Source of the DNA: Methylorubrum sp. B1-46
Lineage (GTDB): Bacteria; Pseudomonadota; Alphaproteobacteria; Rhizobiales; Beijerinckiaceae
DNA length: 64,000 nucleotides
Direction: 5' to 3'
Assembly (NCBI RefSeq): GCF_021117295.1
Contig: NZ_CP088247.1
Coordinates: 4,107,001-4,171,000, forward strand
This document shows positions 52,382 to 61,716 of this stretch, in pieces. Both the position numbers and the translations under genes were made by a program. Numbering within the stretch: the stretch's first letter is position 1; every line of letters starts with the position of its first letter. The notes below the pieces were generated by a model. The model did no database searches. It was not told where the DNA came from and worked only from the letters and a program-made list of their open reading frames with translations.

Positions 52382-53449
52382 ATGCTGAAGACGACAACGC
52401 TCGGTCTGGCCCTCCTCCTGGCGCTGTCCGCCTGCCAGGACGGCCAGTACGCGGCCTCGACGCGCCACCTCGCGCCGATCCCGCCGGCGACCCTGGCCCT
52501 GATGTCGGCCAAGGGTGTCTCGCCGGCGGATCCGATCCTGATGCGGGCCTACAAGAAGGAGTCCGAGATCGAGCTCTGGAAGCGCGGCACGGACGGCAAG
52601 TACGCCCTCCTGAAGACCTACGCGATGTGCCGCTGGTCGGGTCAGCTGGGGCCCAAGACCCGGGAGGGGGACCGGCAGGCGCCGGAGGGCTTCTACGCGG
52701 TGACGCCCGCGTCCATGAACCCGAATTCGAGCCTCTATCTCTCGTTCAATCTCGGGTACCCGAACGAGTACGACCGCTCCCTGGGACGCACCGGCGCGCA
52801 CCTGATGGTGCACGGCTCGTGCTCGTCGCGGGGCTGCTTCGCGATGACGGACGAGGTGATCTCGGAACTCTATGCCGTGGTGCGGGAGGCCTTCGCGGGC
52901 GGCCAGCGCGCCGTCCAGTTCCAGTCCTACCCGTTCCGCATGACGCCGGAGAACTTGGCCCGGCATCGCCAGGACCCGAACATCGCGTTCTGGAGGAACC
53001 TCAAGGAGGGGTCCGACCGGTTCGAGGTCACGGGGGCCGAGCAGGGCGTCGGCGTCGCCGATGGCCGATACGTGTTCGATGCCGGCGACGAGGCCACCGC
53101 TGGCGCGGTCGCGCGGAGGCAGGCGGATGACGAGCGGCAGGTCGCCGCCCTCGTGGCGAGCGGGACGCCCGCCGTCCGGCTGGTGTACGAGGACGGCGGC
53201 CAGCACCGGTCGTTCCGAGAGACCATGGTCGCGGCCGGAGGCGGTCTCGGCGAGGTGAGCCGCCCCGAGGCTCTGGCCGCAGGGCCGCGTGAGGTCGCCG
53301 TGCCGGCCGCGGGCCCGGTTGCTCTCGCCGGCAAGCGGGAGCCGGTCCGGGGTGCGGCGGCGCTCAAGCCGGCGGGGCCCGGCGGGACCGAGGCGGAGCG
53401 CCAACGCCTTCTCAAGATCTTCGCCGCGGCCGGGGCCGGTCAGGAGTGA
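52382..53449 (+). CDS. Lipoprotein L,D-transpeptidase-like protein (YkuD/YafK type)
   Basis: A 355-residue protein with a lipoprotein signal (LGLALLLALSAC, lipobox Cys18) and a YkuD-type catalytic core. His144 starts HGSCSSRGC, with catalytic Cys at 152, matching the HxxxxxS/TxGC pattern. It would reshape peptidoglycan cross-links in the periplasm. The C-terminal third (about 230-355) is Ala/Gly-rich and without recognised domain. It follows lspA in the same direction. Confidence 0.85.
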   Translation: MLKTTTLGLALLLALSACQDGQYAASTRHLAPIPPATLALMSAKGVSPADPILMRAYKKESEIELWKRGTDGKYALLKTYAMCRWSGQLGPKTREGDRQAPEGFYAVTPASMNPNSSLYLSFNLGYPNEYDRSLGRTGAHLMVHGSCSSRGCFAMTDEVISELYAVVREAFAGGQRAVQFQSYPFRMTPENLARHRQDPNIAFWRNLKEGSDRFEVTGAEQGVGVADGRYVFDAGDEATAGAVARRQADDERQVAALVASGTPAVRLVYEDGGQHRSFRETMVAAGGGLGEVSRPEALAAGPREVAVPAAGPVALAGKREPVRGAAALKPAGPGGTEAERQRLLKIFAAAGAGQE

Positions 53450-53485
53450 CGATCCTGCGTCCATCATTCCGCCGGGGCTGAACCG

Positions 53486-54208
53486 ATGGCCATCGACGCC
53501 TCAAGCGTGGGCTTCCTGGCGGCCTTCGCGGCCGGCGCCGTGTCGTTCCTATCGCCCTGCGTGCTGCCCCTCGTTCCGGGCTACGTGTCGTACGTCGCGG
53601 GGCAGTCGGCCGCCGGCGAGCGCGACAGCCTGCGCACGCTCGGCCTGAGCCTTTGCTTCGTGCTCGGGTTCACGACCGTCTTCGTCGCGTTCGGCGCGGG
53701 GGCGAGCGCGCTCGGCTTCGCCCTGCTCGCCCATCGCGAGGCGCTGAACCTCGCCTCGGGCTTGCTGGTGATCCTGTTCGGCCTGTTCACGGCCGGTCTG
53801 CTGCGGCCCGCCTGGCTGCAGCGTGAGCTGCGCTGGCACGGCGATCCGCCGGGTCAGGGGCCCGTCGCCGCCTATCTCCTCGGAACGGCCTTCGCCTTCG
53901 GATGGACCCCATGCATCGGTCCCGTCCTCGGTGCCATCCTGGCAGTCACGGCCTCCTCGGCCGCGGGCAAGGGCGTCGCCCTGCTCACCGTCTACTCGCT
54001 CGGGCTTGGCGTGCCGTTCGTGGCGGCGGCCCTTTTCCTGTCAGGCTTCGTCGCGCGCCTTCGGACCCTACGCTGGTTCGGTCGTGCGCTTCAGCTCGTC
54101 GGCGGGGGCGTGATGGTGGCGATGGGGCTGCTGATGGTGACCGACCGCATGAGCGCCGTGGCTTCCCTCCTCGTGGAGGCCTTCCCCGTGCTTGGGCGGA
54201 TCGGTTGA
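53486..54208 (+). CDS. ccdA: CcdA-type thiol-disulphide transport membrane protein
   Basis: A 240-residue protein with six membrane helices. Cys in FLSPCVLPLVPGYVSY (helix 1) and in FGWTPCIGPVLGAIL (helix 4) form the redox pair of the CcdA/DsbD core. It carries reducing power from cytosolic thioredoxin to the periplasm, for cytochrome c maturation or for reduced metal-binding thiols. It starts 36 nt after the YkuD-like gene, so it is likely in the ATPase operon. A full DsbD is encoded at the window end. Confidence 0.93.
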   Translation: MAIDASSVGFLAAFAAGAVSFLSPCVLPLVPGYVSYVAGQSAAGERDSLRTLGLSLCFVLGFTTVFVAFGAGASALGFALLAHREALNLASGLLVILFGLFTAGLLRPAWLQRELRWHGDPPGQGPVAAYLLGTAFAFGWTPCIGPVLGAILAVTASSAAGKGVALLTVYSLGLGVPFVAAALFLSGFVARLRTLRWFGRALQLVGGGVMVAMGLLMVTDRMSAVASLLVEAFPVLGRIG

Positions 54209-54335
54209 GGCATGGTCCTCCGCAGGCGTGCTGTTGAGCATGCGACTGCAGGCTGCCACGAGCGTGAGCCGACCCTTGTTGAAGAACAAGATTCGGCACT
54301 ATCCTGGGTAAGCCGCGCGCATCGCCGCGAGGGCC

Positions 54336-54659
54336 TCAGGGGCGTGGGCCGAACAGGATCACCGTCATGCCGACGAGGCAGATCGCACCGCCCGTAACGT
54401 CCCATCGGTCCGGACGGTAGCCTTCCGCACCCCATAGCCAGAGGATGGCCGCCACGATGTAGATGCCTCCGTAGGCCGCATAAGCCCTGCCTGCCGCCTC
54501 GCTCTCGACTAAGGTAAGCAGGTAGGCGAAGAGCGCAAGCGATGCCATGCCGGGGAGCAACCAGAGGGGTGATCTGTCCAGGCGCAGCCAGGCCCAGAAC
54601 GCGAAGCATCCAACGATTTCGGCGAGGGCCGCGCCCGCATAGGCGAGGAAGGTCGTCAT
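54336..54659 (-). CDS. ynfA: YnfA-family (UPF0060) small membrane protein
   Basis: A 107-residue protein of four short helices, matching UPF0060: [43 protein letters not shown], then [21 protein letters not shown]. The family is related to small multidrug-resistance type pumps. The ATG is at 54659. The gene lies alone on the minus strand between ccdA and a dead czcA. A short TTGTT/AACAA hairpin near 54280 may end the ccdA transcript. Confidence 0.93.
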   Translation of the reverse strand: MTTFLAYAGAALAEIVGCFAFWAWLRLDRSPLWLLPGMASLALFAYLLTLVESEAAGRAYAAYGGIYIVAAILWLWGAEGYRPDRWDVTGGAICLVGMTVILFGPRP

Positions 54660-54749
54660 TTCTGAGTGGTCTCGTTGCTCTTGAAGTCTGTCAAGCTTGC
54701 AATGCGAGGTCCGCGATCCTGATAGGACTGCCGCTGGTTCGCGTGGTGC

Positions 54750-55668
<919 letters not shown>

Positions 55669-55680
55669 GTCCGGTCGCCC

Positions 55681-57045
55681 TCAGTCGTCGCCCGCTTCGG
55701 ATTTGCGGAGCTCGGCCTTGAGGATGAAGGAGTTGGCAACCGCGATGGTGGCGCCCGACTTCAGTCCGGAGACGACCTCGTAGGAATCGTCGTCCGAGCG
55801 TCCGAGCTCGACCTCCCGCTTCTCGAAGCCCTCCTCAGTGCGCACGAAAACGACGCGCTCGCCCCCGACCGTCTGCAGGGCGGCCTTCGGGACGTGCACC
55901 TCGACCGCGTCGTTCGCGATCTCCACCCCGGCAGTGACGAAGGCGCCGGGGCGCCATGCAAGGTCAGGGTTCGGCAGGGCGACGATGACCCGCGCCGAGC
56001 GGGTGTCCGGGTTCAAGAACGGGCTGACGAAGACGACCTTGCCGTCGGCATGGCGGCCGCCGGCCTCATGGGCATGGGTGACAGCTACGGGTGCGCCCTC
56101 CCGAACCATGGCGAGCTCGTGTGTCGGCACCGACAGCTCGATCCATACGGTCGAGAGGTCGGCGACGGTGTAGATGTCGGCGGGGTCGCCCTTGCCGCCG
56201 ACCGTCGTCCCGACCTCGACCTTGCGCTCGACGACCCGGCCGGCGAGCGACGAGCGGAGCTCGTACCGGCGCAGGGTGGATTGGTTCAGGGTGGCACCTT
56301 CTCGTTTCTGTGCGGCTGCGACATCGGTCGCGCTCAGCCCGAGGGCGGACAGCTTCTGGCTGGCGAGGTCGACGCGCAAGGTGGCTTCCGTGTAGGTTGC
56401 CCTGGTCCGCAGGTAGACCTGCTCCGACGAGATGCGCTTGTCCCAGAGCGCCTGCTGCCGGTCGAAGTTGGTCTTCTCCAGCTCGGCGCGTACCGAGGCG
56501 ATGAGGTACTCGCTCTTGGCGTCGGCGACGTCACGGCTTTCGAGGACGGCGACGATCTCGTCCTTGGCAACCCGGTCGCCGAGGCGCTTGCGCATCTCCG
56601 TGACGGTACCCACGACCCGGGCCGGGACGCGCGCGATCCGGTCGGTGTCGGGGGTGATGGCGCCGGGTACCAGGAGGTGCCGGGCGAGCGTGCCGCCCTC
56701 GACTTTCACGACCGAGATGTTGAGCGCCGCCACCTCCTCGGGTCCCATCCGGATTGCGCCCTTCTCGGGGTGCTCCTCGCCCGGCTCGTACCCGTGCTTC
56801 CCGATCTCGTGGCCGTTCGTGGCCTTGGGGGTTCCCGGCTTCTTGACGTCGTCATCTCCGTCGGGCGGCGTCCCAGCCTTCGAGGGTTCGTGGTTGGCGG
56901 TGATGGGTGGCACGGTGATGGTGAACAGGTCTTTCGGCAGCCCGGCGGCGGCCAGATTGTCCCTGACGAAGCGGGCGACGGCGGGGACGGCTGCGCCTAT
57001 GGCGATGCCGGTGGCCAGGAGGACCGCGAACAGGAGGAGGCGCAT
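55681..57045 (-). CDS. czcB: CzcB-type adaptor, second copy
   Basis: A 454-residue membrane-fusion protein, a close paralogue of the adaptor at 7207-8580: anchor MRLLLFAVLLATGIAIGAA, linker with His/Asp/Glu, then PARVVGTVTEMRKRLGD, DKRISSEQVYLRTRATY, VADLSTVWIELSVP and KREVELGRSDDDSYEVVSGLK. It seems intact although its own pump gene immediately downstream is dead. It could serve the CzcA at 8592 or be on the way to decay. Leader L4 precedes it by about 130 nt on the same strand. Confidence 0.93.
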   Translation of the reverse strand: MRLLLFAVLLATGIAIGAAVPAVARFVRDNLAAAGLPKDLFTITVPPITANHEPSKAGTPPDGDDDVKKPGTPKATNGHEIGKHGYEPGEEHPEKGAIRMGPEEVAALNISVVKVEGGTLARHLLVPGAITPDTDRIARVPARVVGTVTEMRKRLGDRVAKDEIVAVLESRDVADAKSEYLIASVRAELEKTNFDRQQALWDKRISSEQVYLRTRATYTEATLRVDLASQKLSALGLSATDVAAAQKREGATLNQSTLRRYELRSSLAGRVVERKVEVGTTVGGKGDPADIYTVADLSTVWIELSVPTHELAMVREGAPVAVTHAHEAGGRHADGKVVFVSPFLNPDTRSARVIVALPNPDLAWRPGAFVTAGVEIANDAVEVHVPKAALQTVGGERVVFVRTEEGFEKREVELGRSDDDSYEVVSGLKSGATIAVANSFILKAELRKSEAGDD

Positions 57046-57150
57046 GGGGGCCGCTCGACAAGGACGCCGGACGGCCTGCTTGGGCGGTCACGGTCGTTCC
57101 CGTTGGATCAGGTGATGGACGAACCGGCGCCGAGATGTGGGCCGGGCGAA

Positions 57151-57168
57151 CGCGCTCTTGGGAGCGCG
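57151..57168 (-). promoter_or_regulatory. Hairpin after leader L4
   Basis: CGCGCTC (57151-57157) and GAGCGCG (57162-57168) form a 7-bp stem with loop TTGG, 8 nt after the leader stop on the minus strand and before czcB. It is the same arrangement as behind the other leaders. Confidence 0.5.
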
Positions 57169-57176
57169 GCGTCACC

Positions 57177-57551
57177 TTACGCGCGGGGCGGTCTCGCCAG
57201 TCGGTCGGGAGTGACGGAGGTCGGAACCTCGGCCACCCAGGAAAAGCCCAGGCCGGCGAACTCCGTCGACGGCGTGACGTGGGAGGAGACTTGGAGAGGG
57301 GCCACCTGATGGCAGCCACAAAGGAGGCGGCAGGCCAAACCCGGATTGCCGGCCTCGGTGGGCATGGGCGTGACTAGCGTCCCCACACCGATTGCGTTTT
57401 GGTAGCGGCCGCCATGATCAGCAAGATCGTCGCCGGAGCCCGCAACGGTCGAAACGATGAACATGGCCAGGGCAAGCAAGAGCGCGCGGGCACCGAATGC
57501 GCACCACTCCTGCAACACGGCACAACGCCTATGCCAACCGCCGACACCCAT
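57177..57551 (-). CDS. Exported Cys/His leader protein L4 with PPRA tail
   Basis: A 124-residue protein from the ATG at 57551: hydrophobic export segment (ARALLLALAMFIVSTVAGSG), a CRLLCGCHQVAP motif and the tail TPDRLARPPRA. It parallels leader L1 (HVHCGCHVAL, SPDRLPRPPRA), and both stand before close czcB paralogues, so motif class tracks pump class. The N-terminal 20 residues contain two more Cys. It is probably a nascent-chain sensor for the Zn/Co/Cd class, here stranded in front of an intact adaptor and a dead pump. Confidence 0.7.
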   Translation of the reverse strand: MGVGGWHRRCAVLQEWCAFGARALLLALAMFIVSTVAGSGDDLADHGGRYQNAIGVGTLVTPMPTEAGNPGLACRLLCGCHQVAPLQVSSHVTPSTEFAGLGFSWVAEVPTSVTPDRLARPPRA

Positions 57552-57661
57552 CGAGGTTCTTATGCGCGATTTTGGTTTGTTCGCACAAGAACAACCATCA
57601 CGCCCCGACCCTCCCAAATCGGGAAGCCCCACTACCCGCGGCACGTCATCAAAGAAAGCGC

Positions 57662-57820
57662 GTCCTGTTCCGTTACAAGATCGGATGCGGCGGCTGCACC
57701 AAGCCCATCACCTGCACCATCCAAGCCATCGAGCCGTGCGCTCAAGTCGGGATCAATTTGCGGGCCGATCTCGTGTCCGTGGCCGCGGATCCGGCTGAGC
57801 CGCTGCTCGCGGCAGCTTGA
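57662..57820 (+). pseudogene. HMA-domain (CopZ-like) metallochaperone remnant
   Basis: A reading frame ending at 57820 gives VLFRYKIGCGGCTKPITCTIQAIEPCAQVGINLRADLVSV, written here in overlapping parts: LFRYKIGCGGC, TKPITCTIQAIEP and GINLRADLVSVAADP. This is the pattern of an HMA copper chaperone (beta strand, CxxC-like GCGGC, helix, strand), but the usual GM before the Cys is missing. No ATG, GTG or ribosome site is present upstream in frame near the expected start (a CTG stands where ATG would be). It may be a decayed gene. The 57552-57912 interval otherwise has no gene. Confidence 0.5.
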
Positions 57821-57912
57821 AATGCCGCAGCGGCAACCAAACCTTCATCCCCCCATTTTCGTTTCACATGCGGACATGGTCCCGCCACCGAAATCGGTGT
57901 AAGCCAGACCTC

Positions 57913-58383
57913 ATGAGCCTCGACCGGCAAATCATGCGCCTGACGGCGGTGGTGATCCTCGCGATCATCGCCTACGTCGCGCCGTCTGCCGTCCAAGCCC
58001 ACGACGGCCATGCCCACCACGGTCGTCATCAATCAACGACTCAGGCGAACGCAGCGCCTCCCGTCGCGACGAGGCCGATTACCCTCCCGTCCCGCATCGT
58101 CGGTGGCCCTGCCGAAACCCGGCTTGCGCTCGACGGACAATCCCCGGCAGCCGAGCCGCTGTCTTCGCTGCAGGCTGACGATGCCGGTGGGAGATGCTGC
58201 CCTGTCGGCTGCAGGGGCTCATGCTGCGGGACGATGGTATGCTGCCCGTCCGGCGTCGTCGCCGGCGCCGCGTCGCTTTCCAGGCCCCTGTCTGGGAACG
58301 TCGTGCTGATCCCGCACGACGTCGATGCCCGTTCAGGCGTCGACCCCGAGGCCCTGCCCGAGCCCCCACGAACCCTCGCGTGA
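57913..58383 (+). CDS. Exported His/Cys-rich leader protein L5 with PPRTLA tail
   Basis: A 156-residue protein: signal peptide (MRLTAVVILAIIAYVAPSAVQA) followed by HDGHAHHGRHQ, a Cys cluster (GGRCCPVGCRGSCCGTMVCCP) and the tail LPEPPRTLA. The tail and CCP motif match leader L2 (LPEPPRTFA, GLCCPV), which precedes a different RND subclass. No pump genes follow: an IS element begins 112 nt downstream. It is probably a leader that lost or was cut off from its operon. Confidence 0.68.
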   Translation: MSLDRQIMRLTAVVILAIIAYVAPSAVQAHDGHAHHGRHQSTTQANAAPPVATRPITLPSRIVGGPAETRLALDGQSPAAEPLSSLQADDAGGRCCPVGCRGSCCGTMVCCPSGVVAGAASLSRPLSGNVVLIPHDVDARSGVDPEALPEPPRTLA

Positions 58384-58389
58384 AGTAGG

Positions 58390-58406
58390 GCGCGCCTGAG
58401 GCGCGC
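58390..58406 (+). promoter_or_regulatory. Hairpin after leader L5
   Basis: GCGCGC (58390-58395) and GCGCGC (58401-58406) pair around CTGAG, a few bases after the L5 stop codon. It is self-complementary and GC-only, with no U-tract, consistent with the leader-hairpin pattern seen at the other four sites. Confidence 0.45.
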
Positions 58407-58559
58407 GACGCCCGGAATGCGCCCGCTATCGGCGCCGTCCGGACTTCCCGACGCGAGGATTCCTATTCATGTCGACCCGTTTTGCCGCCGCCTATTGGCC
58501 AGCCCCCATTGAAGTGGTCCGCCCTGAAGTATGGCTTTTGTGCCAGGAGGACGGACGAG

Positions 58560-58835
58560 ATGGCAAAGCGACCCAAGCCCGAGGAGATTGTTGCCAAGCT
58601 GCGGCAGGCGGACGTGCTGGTCTCGCAGGGACAGAGCGTGGCGGACGCGATCCGCTCGATCGGCGTGAGCGAGGTGACGTACTATCGCTGGCGGCGTGAG
58701 TTCGGAGGCCTGAAGACGGATCAGGTACGCCGGATGAAGGAGCTGGAAGTCGAAAACCAGCGGCTGCGCAAGGCAATTGCCGACCTGACGCTCGACAAGC
58801 TGATCCTGCAGGAGGCGGCTCGGGGAAACTTCTGA
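58560..58835 (+). CDS. IS3-family OrfA (transposase N-terminal part)
   Basis: A 91-residue protein with a helix-turn-helix ([38 protein letters not shown]) and leucine-zipper-like end ([28 protein letters not shown]), typical of OrfA in the IS407 group. A CCAGGAGG ribosome site precedes the ATG at 58560. Translation continues into OrfB by a programmed -1 shift near the GGGGAAACTT at 58820-58832, giving the full transposase. Confidence 0.93.
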   Translation: MAKRPKPEEIVAKLRQADVLVSQGQSVADAIRSIGVSEVTYYRWRREFGGLKTDQVRRMKELEVENQRLRKAIADLTLDKLILQEAARGNF

Positions 58836-58879
58836 GCCCCGCGCGCCGACGTGCGTGTGTCGAGCACATCGTTCAGACG

Positions 58880-59740
58880 ATGAAGGTGTCCGAGCGCCGG
58901 GCCTGCCGGGCGCTCGGACAGCACCGCTCGACGCAGCGCAAGGTGCCGCGGGGCAGAGATGACGAGGCCACTCTGACAGCCGATCTCGTTGCGTTGGCGG
59001 AGCGGTACGGCCGCTACGGCTATCGGAAGATCAGCGCCTTGCTGAAGGCGGCCGGCTGGCTGGTCAACGACAAGCGCGTCGAACGCATCTGGCGGCGCGA
59101 AGGCCTGAAGGTCCCGGCCAAACAGCCCAAGCGCGGCCGCATCTGGGGCGGCGCCGGCTCGTGCCTGCGATTGCGGGCGGAGCACCGTGATCACGTCTGG
59201 TCTTACGACTTCGTCGAGGCACGCACGCACGAGGGGCGCAAGTTCCGGATGCTCAACGTGGTCGATGAGTTCACTCGCGAGTGCCTGGCGATCCGCGTCG
59301 CGCGCAAGCTCAAGGCGGCGGACGTCATCGACGTGCTGTCCGACCTGTTCATCCTGCGCGGCGTGCCCGGCCACATCCGCTCAGACAATGGTCCGGAGTT
59401 CGTCGCCAAGTCGGTGCGGGCCTGGATCACCGGCGTCGGCACCCAAACAGCCTACATCGCACCGGGCTCGCCGTGGGAGAACGGCTACGTCGAGAGCTTC
59501 AACGCTCGTTTGAGAGATGAACTTCTGAACGGCGAAATCTTCTACACGCTCAAGGAGGCGCAGATCGTGATCGAGAGTTGGCGGCGACACTACAACGGCG
59601 TGCGTCCGCACGCCTCGCTTGGCTATCGACCGCCGGCCCCAGAGGTGTTCATGCCCGCCTTCACCGCTTGGCCGGCTGCGCTCACCAGACCGGCTCCGCC
59701 AGCCACGCTACCCATGGAGGAGAGACCGACCCTGCACTAA
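58880..59740 (+). CDS. IS3-family OrfB (transposase catalytic part)
   Basis: A 286-residue frame from ATG 58880; the true frame opens earlier (about 58830, [13 protein letters not shown]) because OrfB is normally reached by frameshift. It has the HTH_21-like region ([19 protein letters not shown]) and the DDE integrase core: first Asp in WSYDFVEA, second Asp in RSDNGPEF, and Glu in [18 protein letters not shown]. All three catalytic residues are present, so the element may be active. Confidence 0.93.
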   Translation: MKVSERRACRALGQHRSTQRKVPRGRDDEATLTADLVALAERYGRYGYRKISALLKAAGWLVNDKRVERIWRREGLKVPAKQPKRGRIWGGAGSCLRLRAEHRDHVWSYDFVEARTHEGRKFRMLNVVDEFTRECLAIRVARKLKAADVIDVLSDLFILRGVPGHIRSDNGPEFVAKSVRAWITGVGTQTAYIAPGSPWENGYVESFNARLRDELLNGEIFYTLKEAQIVIESWRRHYNGVRPHASLGYRPPAPEVFMPAFTAWPAALTRPAPPATLPMEERPTLH

Positions 59741-59771
59741 CTTTGAACTTGGACCACCTCGGGGGGGCCAA

Positions 59772-60069
59772 TCAAATGGCCGACGCAATATCTCCGCTTT
59801 CCCACCCCTTAGTACCGCACCGGAGCAATCCAGAGCAAAAGGGGGCCGCCAATACAATGGCGGCCCTTGGCCTTTGCGACCGACGCAGATCACTCCTTCC
59901 GCGCCTGCGCCCGATTACCTCGGGGACGATGGCAGCAAGGCGGCACCAGGAAAAGCCTTTGATGACCTCCTGGGCGAAGCCGCGGAGTGGGCAAAGAAGG
60001 AGCACAGCCCCTGATTTTATATTAGGATCGCCTAAATAAGATAAGGCTGACATTCTGGGATACGGACCG
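59772..60069. other. Spacer with strong hairpin and operator dyad
   Basis: About 300 nt between the IS and the ArsR-type gene. GGGCCGCCA (59843-59851) and TGGCGGCCC (59858-59866) form a perfect 9-bp stem, followed by TTGGCCTTTG, terminator-like. A frame ending at 60014 with DDLLGEAAEWAKKEHSP could be the end of an old gene, but no start or family is seen. Confidence 0.45.
60022..60035. promoter_or_regulatory. Dyad upstream of the ArsR-type regulator
   Basis: TTAGG (60022-60026) and CCTAA (60031-60035) are complements around ATCG within an AT-rich segment 34 nt before the regulator start. ArsR-family proteins bind such dyads in their own promoter, so it may be an autoregulatory operator. Confidence 0.45.
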
Positions 60070-60393
60070 ATGGACGTAGCGACTCCGACCGACCTGATGC
60101 GCCTGCAGGACAAGGCCGCCGACGCGGCCCGCCTGCTCCGCCTCCTCGCCAACGAGAAGCGGTTGCTCATCCTGTGCCTGCTGGTCGCCCGCGGCGAGAT
60201 GGACGTGACCAGCCTCGCCGGGGAGGTCGAGCTCAGCCAATCGGCCCTGTCGCAGCACCTCGCCAAGCTGCGCGAGGATGGGTTGGTCGCGTTCCGGCGC
60301 GAGAGCCAGACGATCCACTACCGCCTTGAGGACCCCAGGGCCGCGCGGGTGCTGGCGACCCTCAAGGACATCTTCTGCCCGGAGCTCGGCTGA
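60070..60393 (+). CDS. ArsR-family regulator of the BigR/SqrR type
   Basis: A 107-residue winged-helix repressor. Helix-turn-helix region VTSLAGEVELSQSALSQHLAKLREDGLV is followed by the wing FRRESQTIHYRL. Cys36 (LLILCLLVA) and Cys103 (DIFCPELG) are placed as in BigR/SqrR, which sense persulphides or oxidants by an intramolecular link. The usual arsenic CxCxxC motif is absent, so metal sensing is less likely. No sulphur gene is adjacent; the downstream kinase is convergent, 6 nt away. Confidence 0.88.
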   Translation: MDVATPTDLMRLQDKAADAARLLRLLANEKRLLILCLLVARGEMDVTSLAGEVELSQSALSQHLAKLREDGLVAFRRESQTIHYRLEDPRAARVLATLKDIFCPELG

Positions 60394-60399
60394 CCGGTC

Positions 60400-61716
60400 T
60401 CAGCCCGGGAGGATCTCCGCCTCAAGCCCCGGGCGATCCGTCCGGTTGCGCAGCCGCAGGCTCAGGCCACTCCGGCGGGACGCCATCTCGGCGATGGCGA
60501 GGCCGAGACCGCTACCCGTCTCGCTCTTGTGTCGCCCACGGAAGAACCGTGTCGTGACGTGGGGCAGTTCCTCCTCCGGAATGCCCGGTCCCTCGTCGCG
60601 AACGACGATGCCCTCGCCATGCGGCCGCGCGCCCCAAGCCACCGTGCCGGTCACCATGTGCTGCACGGCGTTCTCGTGCAGATTTCGGACTGCGAGGCGC
60701 AGGCCTTCCGGGTCGGCCAGCAGCGTGTAGCCCCGTAGCCCCGGATCGATTTGGGTCCGGACCCCGGGAGGCGTCCGCATCCCCTCCACGGTCTCCGTCA
60801 CCAGTGCGCCGACGTCGACCTCCGCCAGGGAGGGCGCCTCCCCTGCGGCATCGAGCTGGGCGGCGTCGAGCAACTGGCGGACGAGGCGCGTGGTCCGGTC
60901 GACGGCCGCAAGGATCTGTCTCAGCGCCGCCTTCGCCACGTCCGGGTCGGTGGCGGCCATGGCGACCTGGGCCTGGACCTTGAGGCCGGCGAGCGGTGTT
61001 CGCAGTTCATGCGCGGCGAAGGCCGTCACTTCCCGTTCGTGCCGGCGGGCCGATTCGACCTTGAGGAACAGCCCGTTCAGGGCGTCTGCCAGGGGACGCA
61101 CCTCCGCCGGCGTCCGATTTGTGTCGATCGCACTCATGTCGTCGGCGCCGCGACCCGCGAGGTCCCGCGCCATCAGCCGCAAGGGACGCAAGCCCCGACC
61201 GAGGCTCGCCCAGATCAGCATGCCGAGCAACGGAACCATCAGGATGGCGGGTGTGACCAGGCCCATGATGAGGTCAGTGACGAGGCGCTCGCGGAGGCCA
61301 AGACGATCACCCACCATGACCCGCACACCTCTCTCGGCATCCTCCACGGTGAACACCCGCCAGGTCTCGCCGTCGACCTCGCGCTGCGAGAAGCCGGCCG
61401 GCGCGTCGGTCAGGCGGCGCTCCGGGGCCCCGGTCGACCGCGCTACCATGCGCCCGTCGAGCGACCAGATCTGGCAAGAAAGCTGCCGCTCGTAGGCCGT
61501 CGGGGCCGGGAAGGTTCGGGGTGCCCCGTCCGGGCCAGCGCTCCCAACCGCACCCACCAGGGAACTGACCATGCGGGCGGCTTCCTGCAGGCGGTTGTCG
61601 AGGACCTGCTCCACCTCGCGCTTCGAGCCGAGATAGATCCAGGCGACCGCGCTGAGCCAGATCAGGCCGGTGGCGAGGACGAGGATGGCGAAAAGCCTGA
61701 CGCGTAGCGACCTCAT
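60400..61716 (-). CDS. QseC-like sensor histidine kinase
   Basis: A 438-residue kinase. First helix about residues 8-30, periplasmic domain to about 155 (contains one Cys, QLSCQIWSLDG), second helix about 158-178 (TPAILMVPLLGMLIWAS), HAMP-like linker, HisKA with AFAAHELRTPLAGL and HATPase domain (ENAVQHMV, RDEGPGIPEEE, SGLGLAIAEM). It is preceded by and overlaps its regulator gene by four bases on the minus strand. The signal is unknown; the divergent neighbour dsbD suggests an envelope thiol or metal link. Confidence 0.92.
   Translation of the reverse strand: MRSLRVRLFAILVLATGLIWLSAVAWIYLGSKREVEQVLDNRLQEAARMVSSLVGAVGSAGPDGAPRTFPAPTAYERQLSCQIWSLDGRMVARSTGAPERRLTDAPAGFSQREVDGETWRVFTVEDAERGVRVMVGDRLGLRERLVTDLIMGLVTPAILMVPLLGMLIWASLGRGLRPLRLMARDLAGRGADDMSAIDTNRTPAEVRPLADALNGLFLKVESARRHEREVTAFAAHELRTPLAGLKVQAQVAMAATDPDVAKAALRQILAAVDRTTRLVRQLLDAAQLDAAGEAPSLAEVDVGALVTETVEGMRTPPGVRTQIDPGLRGYTLLADPEGLRLAVRNLHENAVQHMVTGTVAWGARPHGEGIVVRDEGPGIPEEELPHVTTRFFRGRHKSETGSGLGLAIAEMASRRSGLSLRLRNRTDRPGLEAEILPG

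Larger units (their letters stand above)
58495..59771 (+). mobile_element. IS3-family (IS407-like) insertion sequence
   Basis: About 1277 bp bounded by imperfect inverted ends. The left end reads TTGGCCAGCCCCC...GAAGTGGTCC (58495 onward) and the right end reads GGACCACCTCGGGGGGGCCAA (to 59771); they share TTGGCC, CCCCC and GTGGTCC. It carries the two overlapping frames OrfA and OrfB typical of the IS3 family. No clear target duplication is visible by eye. It separates leader L5 from the ArsR-type gene downstream and may have displaced an efflux operon. Confidence 0.85.

Noticed and set aside
59776..60039. A small gene between the IS and the ArsR-type regulator
   Set aside because: Two frames exist, but neither has a ribosome site or known domain, and the stretch contains a terminator-like hairpin.
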